Of a DNA stretch of 5,206 nt, positions 4,715 through 5,206 are shown piece by piece (the first letter of the stretch is position 1; each line of letters begins with the position of its first letter). The position numbers and the translations under genes were made by a program. This stretch comes from UBA9547 sp044349205. GTDB lineage: Bacteria; Bacteroidota; Bacteroidia; Cytophagales; UBA9547. The DNA is taken from contig JBIKRJ010000169.1 of NCBI GenBank assembly GCA_044349205.1, positions 1 to 5,206 of the forward strand, given 5' to 3'. The notes beneath the pieces are model-generated. The model was not told the DNA's origin. It made no database searches and worked only from the letters and a program-made list of their open reading frames with translations.

Positions 4715-5206
4715 CTAAGCATGCATCAACCTAAAAGTCAAATTGATACGTAATTGTTTGATGCGCATTGACTTAGGCAAGGAGTGGTACCAATGATGTT
4801 GGATGGCTCCCTTCATATCTAACAAGGAACCGTTTTCTAGTTCAATGTCTATACGTTCATTGGTGGTAGCGTGTTTAAAGGCAAATTTTCTTGCTGCTCC
4901 TAAGCTCACCGAAGCAATGGAGGATTCAGCAACAATCTCTTTTTCATTATCTCGATGCCATCCCATACCCTCCTCGCCTTCATGATATAAATTAAGTAAA
5001 CAGGCGTTGTAATTCGCCCCGGTGATGGCTTCTACTTTTTGCTTAATCTTAAGTAAGGGTTCGGTCCATTGTAATCCTGATTTTTTGACCCCTGCATAGG
5101 TATAATTAATGCCGGCATCTGCGTACCAGGCCACTTTTCGCTTGGTCATTATTTTTTTGCCAAACATCACCACTTCGTCCTGCTTCCATGGAATGGTATC
5201 CAATAA
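4715..5206 (-). CDS. AlkB-like 2OG-Fe(II) dioxygenase (partial, N-terminus beyond window)
   Basis: The 163 visible codons match the AlkB family of DNA/RNA repair dioxygenases, which use Fe(II), oxygen and 2-oxoglutarate to remove methyl groups from bases such as 1-methyladenine and 3-methylcytosine. Counting the TTG codon at 5203-5201 as residue 1, the iron ligands are H83 and D85 in GWHRDNE and H140 in WYHSLPK. The 2-oxoglutarate-binding arginines R152 and R158 lie in RINLTFR. The conserved N-terminal run PWKQDEVVMFGK and the Y residues before LNLYHEGEEGMGWH also fit. The TTG is not a convincing start: the frame stays open to the window edge and family members are about 200 residues, so about 40 residues are probably missing. 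It is a flanking chromosomal gene, separated from the NTF2-like operon by 176 bases. Confidence 0.92.
   Translation of the reverse strand, partial: LLDTIPWKQDEVVMFGKKIMTKRKVAWYADAGINYTYAGVKKSGLQWTEPLLKIKQKVEAITGANYNACLLNLYHEGEEGMGWHRDNEKEIVAESSIASVSLGAARKFAFKHATTNERIDIELENGSLLDMKGAIQHHWYHSLPKSMRIKQLRINLTFRLMHA

Overview
The window looks like a chromosomal segment from a member of the Bacteroidota. It is AT-rich, its genes lack clear Shine-Dalgarno sequences, and it carries Bacteroidota-style lipoproteins. Candidate promoters resemble the TTTG / TAnnTTTG pattern of that phylum. I cannot name a genus from the sequence alone.

Layout. A complete tRNA-Asp(GTC) gene lies at 41-114, probably with its own promoter just upstream. 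The last 15 bases of this locus (101-115) recur exactly, in the same orientation, at 3374-3388. The second copy is followed at once by a strong intrinsic terminator (3389-3424). This is the signature of an element integrated into the 3' end of a tRNA gene: the element rebuilt the tRNA end on its left and pushed the original end and terminator 3.3 kb to the right. Between the repeats, all on the + strand, are a 5'-truncated esterase/TPR gene (to 593), a DinB-superfamily protein (598-1044), a secreted S41-family peptidase (1090-2514) and a 3'-truncated lipoprotein esterase (2581-3159). No recombinase is visible inside the interval. The two ends carry short tandem direct repeats, including a 12-base-period TGTAGC/YGTAGC pair present near both ends, which look like recombinase arm-binding sites.

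Right of the element, everything is on the - strand: two adjacent NTF2-like lipoproteins (3502-4026 and 4038-4538) forming a probable operon with its own terminator (3452-3467) and a candidate promoter (4563-4593), then a partial AlkB-like 2OG-Fe(II) dioxygenase (4715 to the window edge).

Most notable reading (inference): this is a small tRNA-Asp-targeted island without an integrase. Its cargo looks like a piece of ordinary chromosome cut through a gene at each end and packaged between recombinase-site arms. In a hypothetical excised circle, the N-terminal esterase piece, the joined att site and the C-terminal esterase piece would line up in one direction. It could be a degraded island, or a cassette-like element mobilised in trans by a recombinase encoded elsewhere. 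The sequence alone cannot decide between these.
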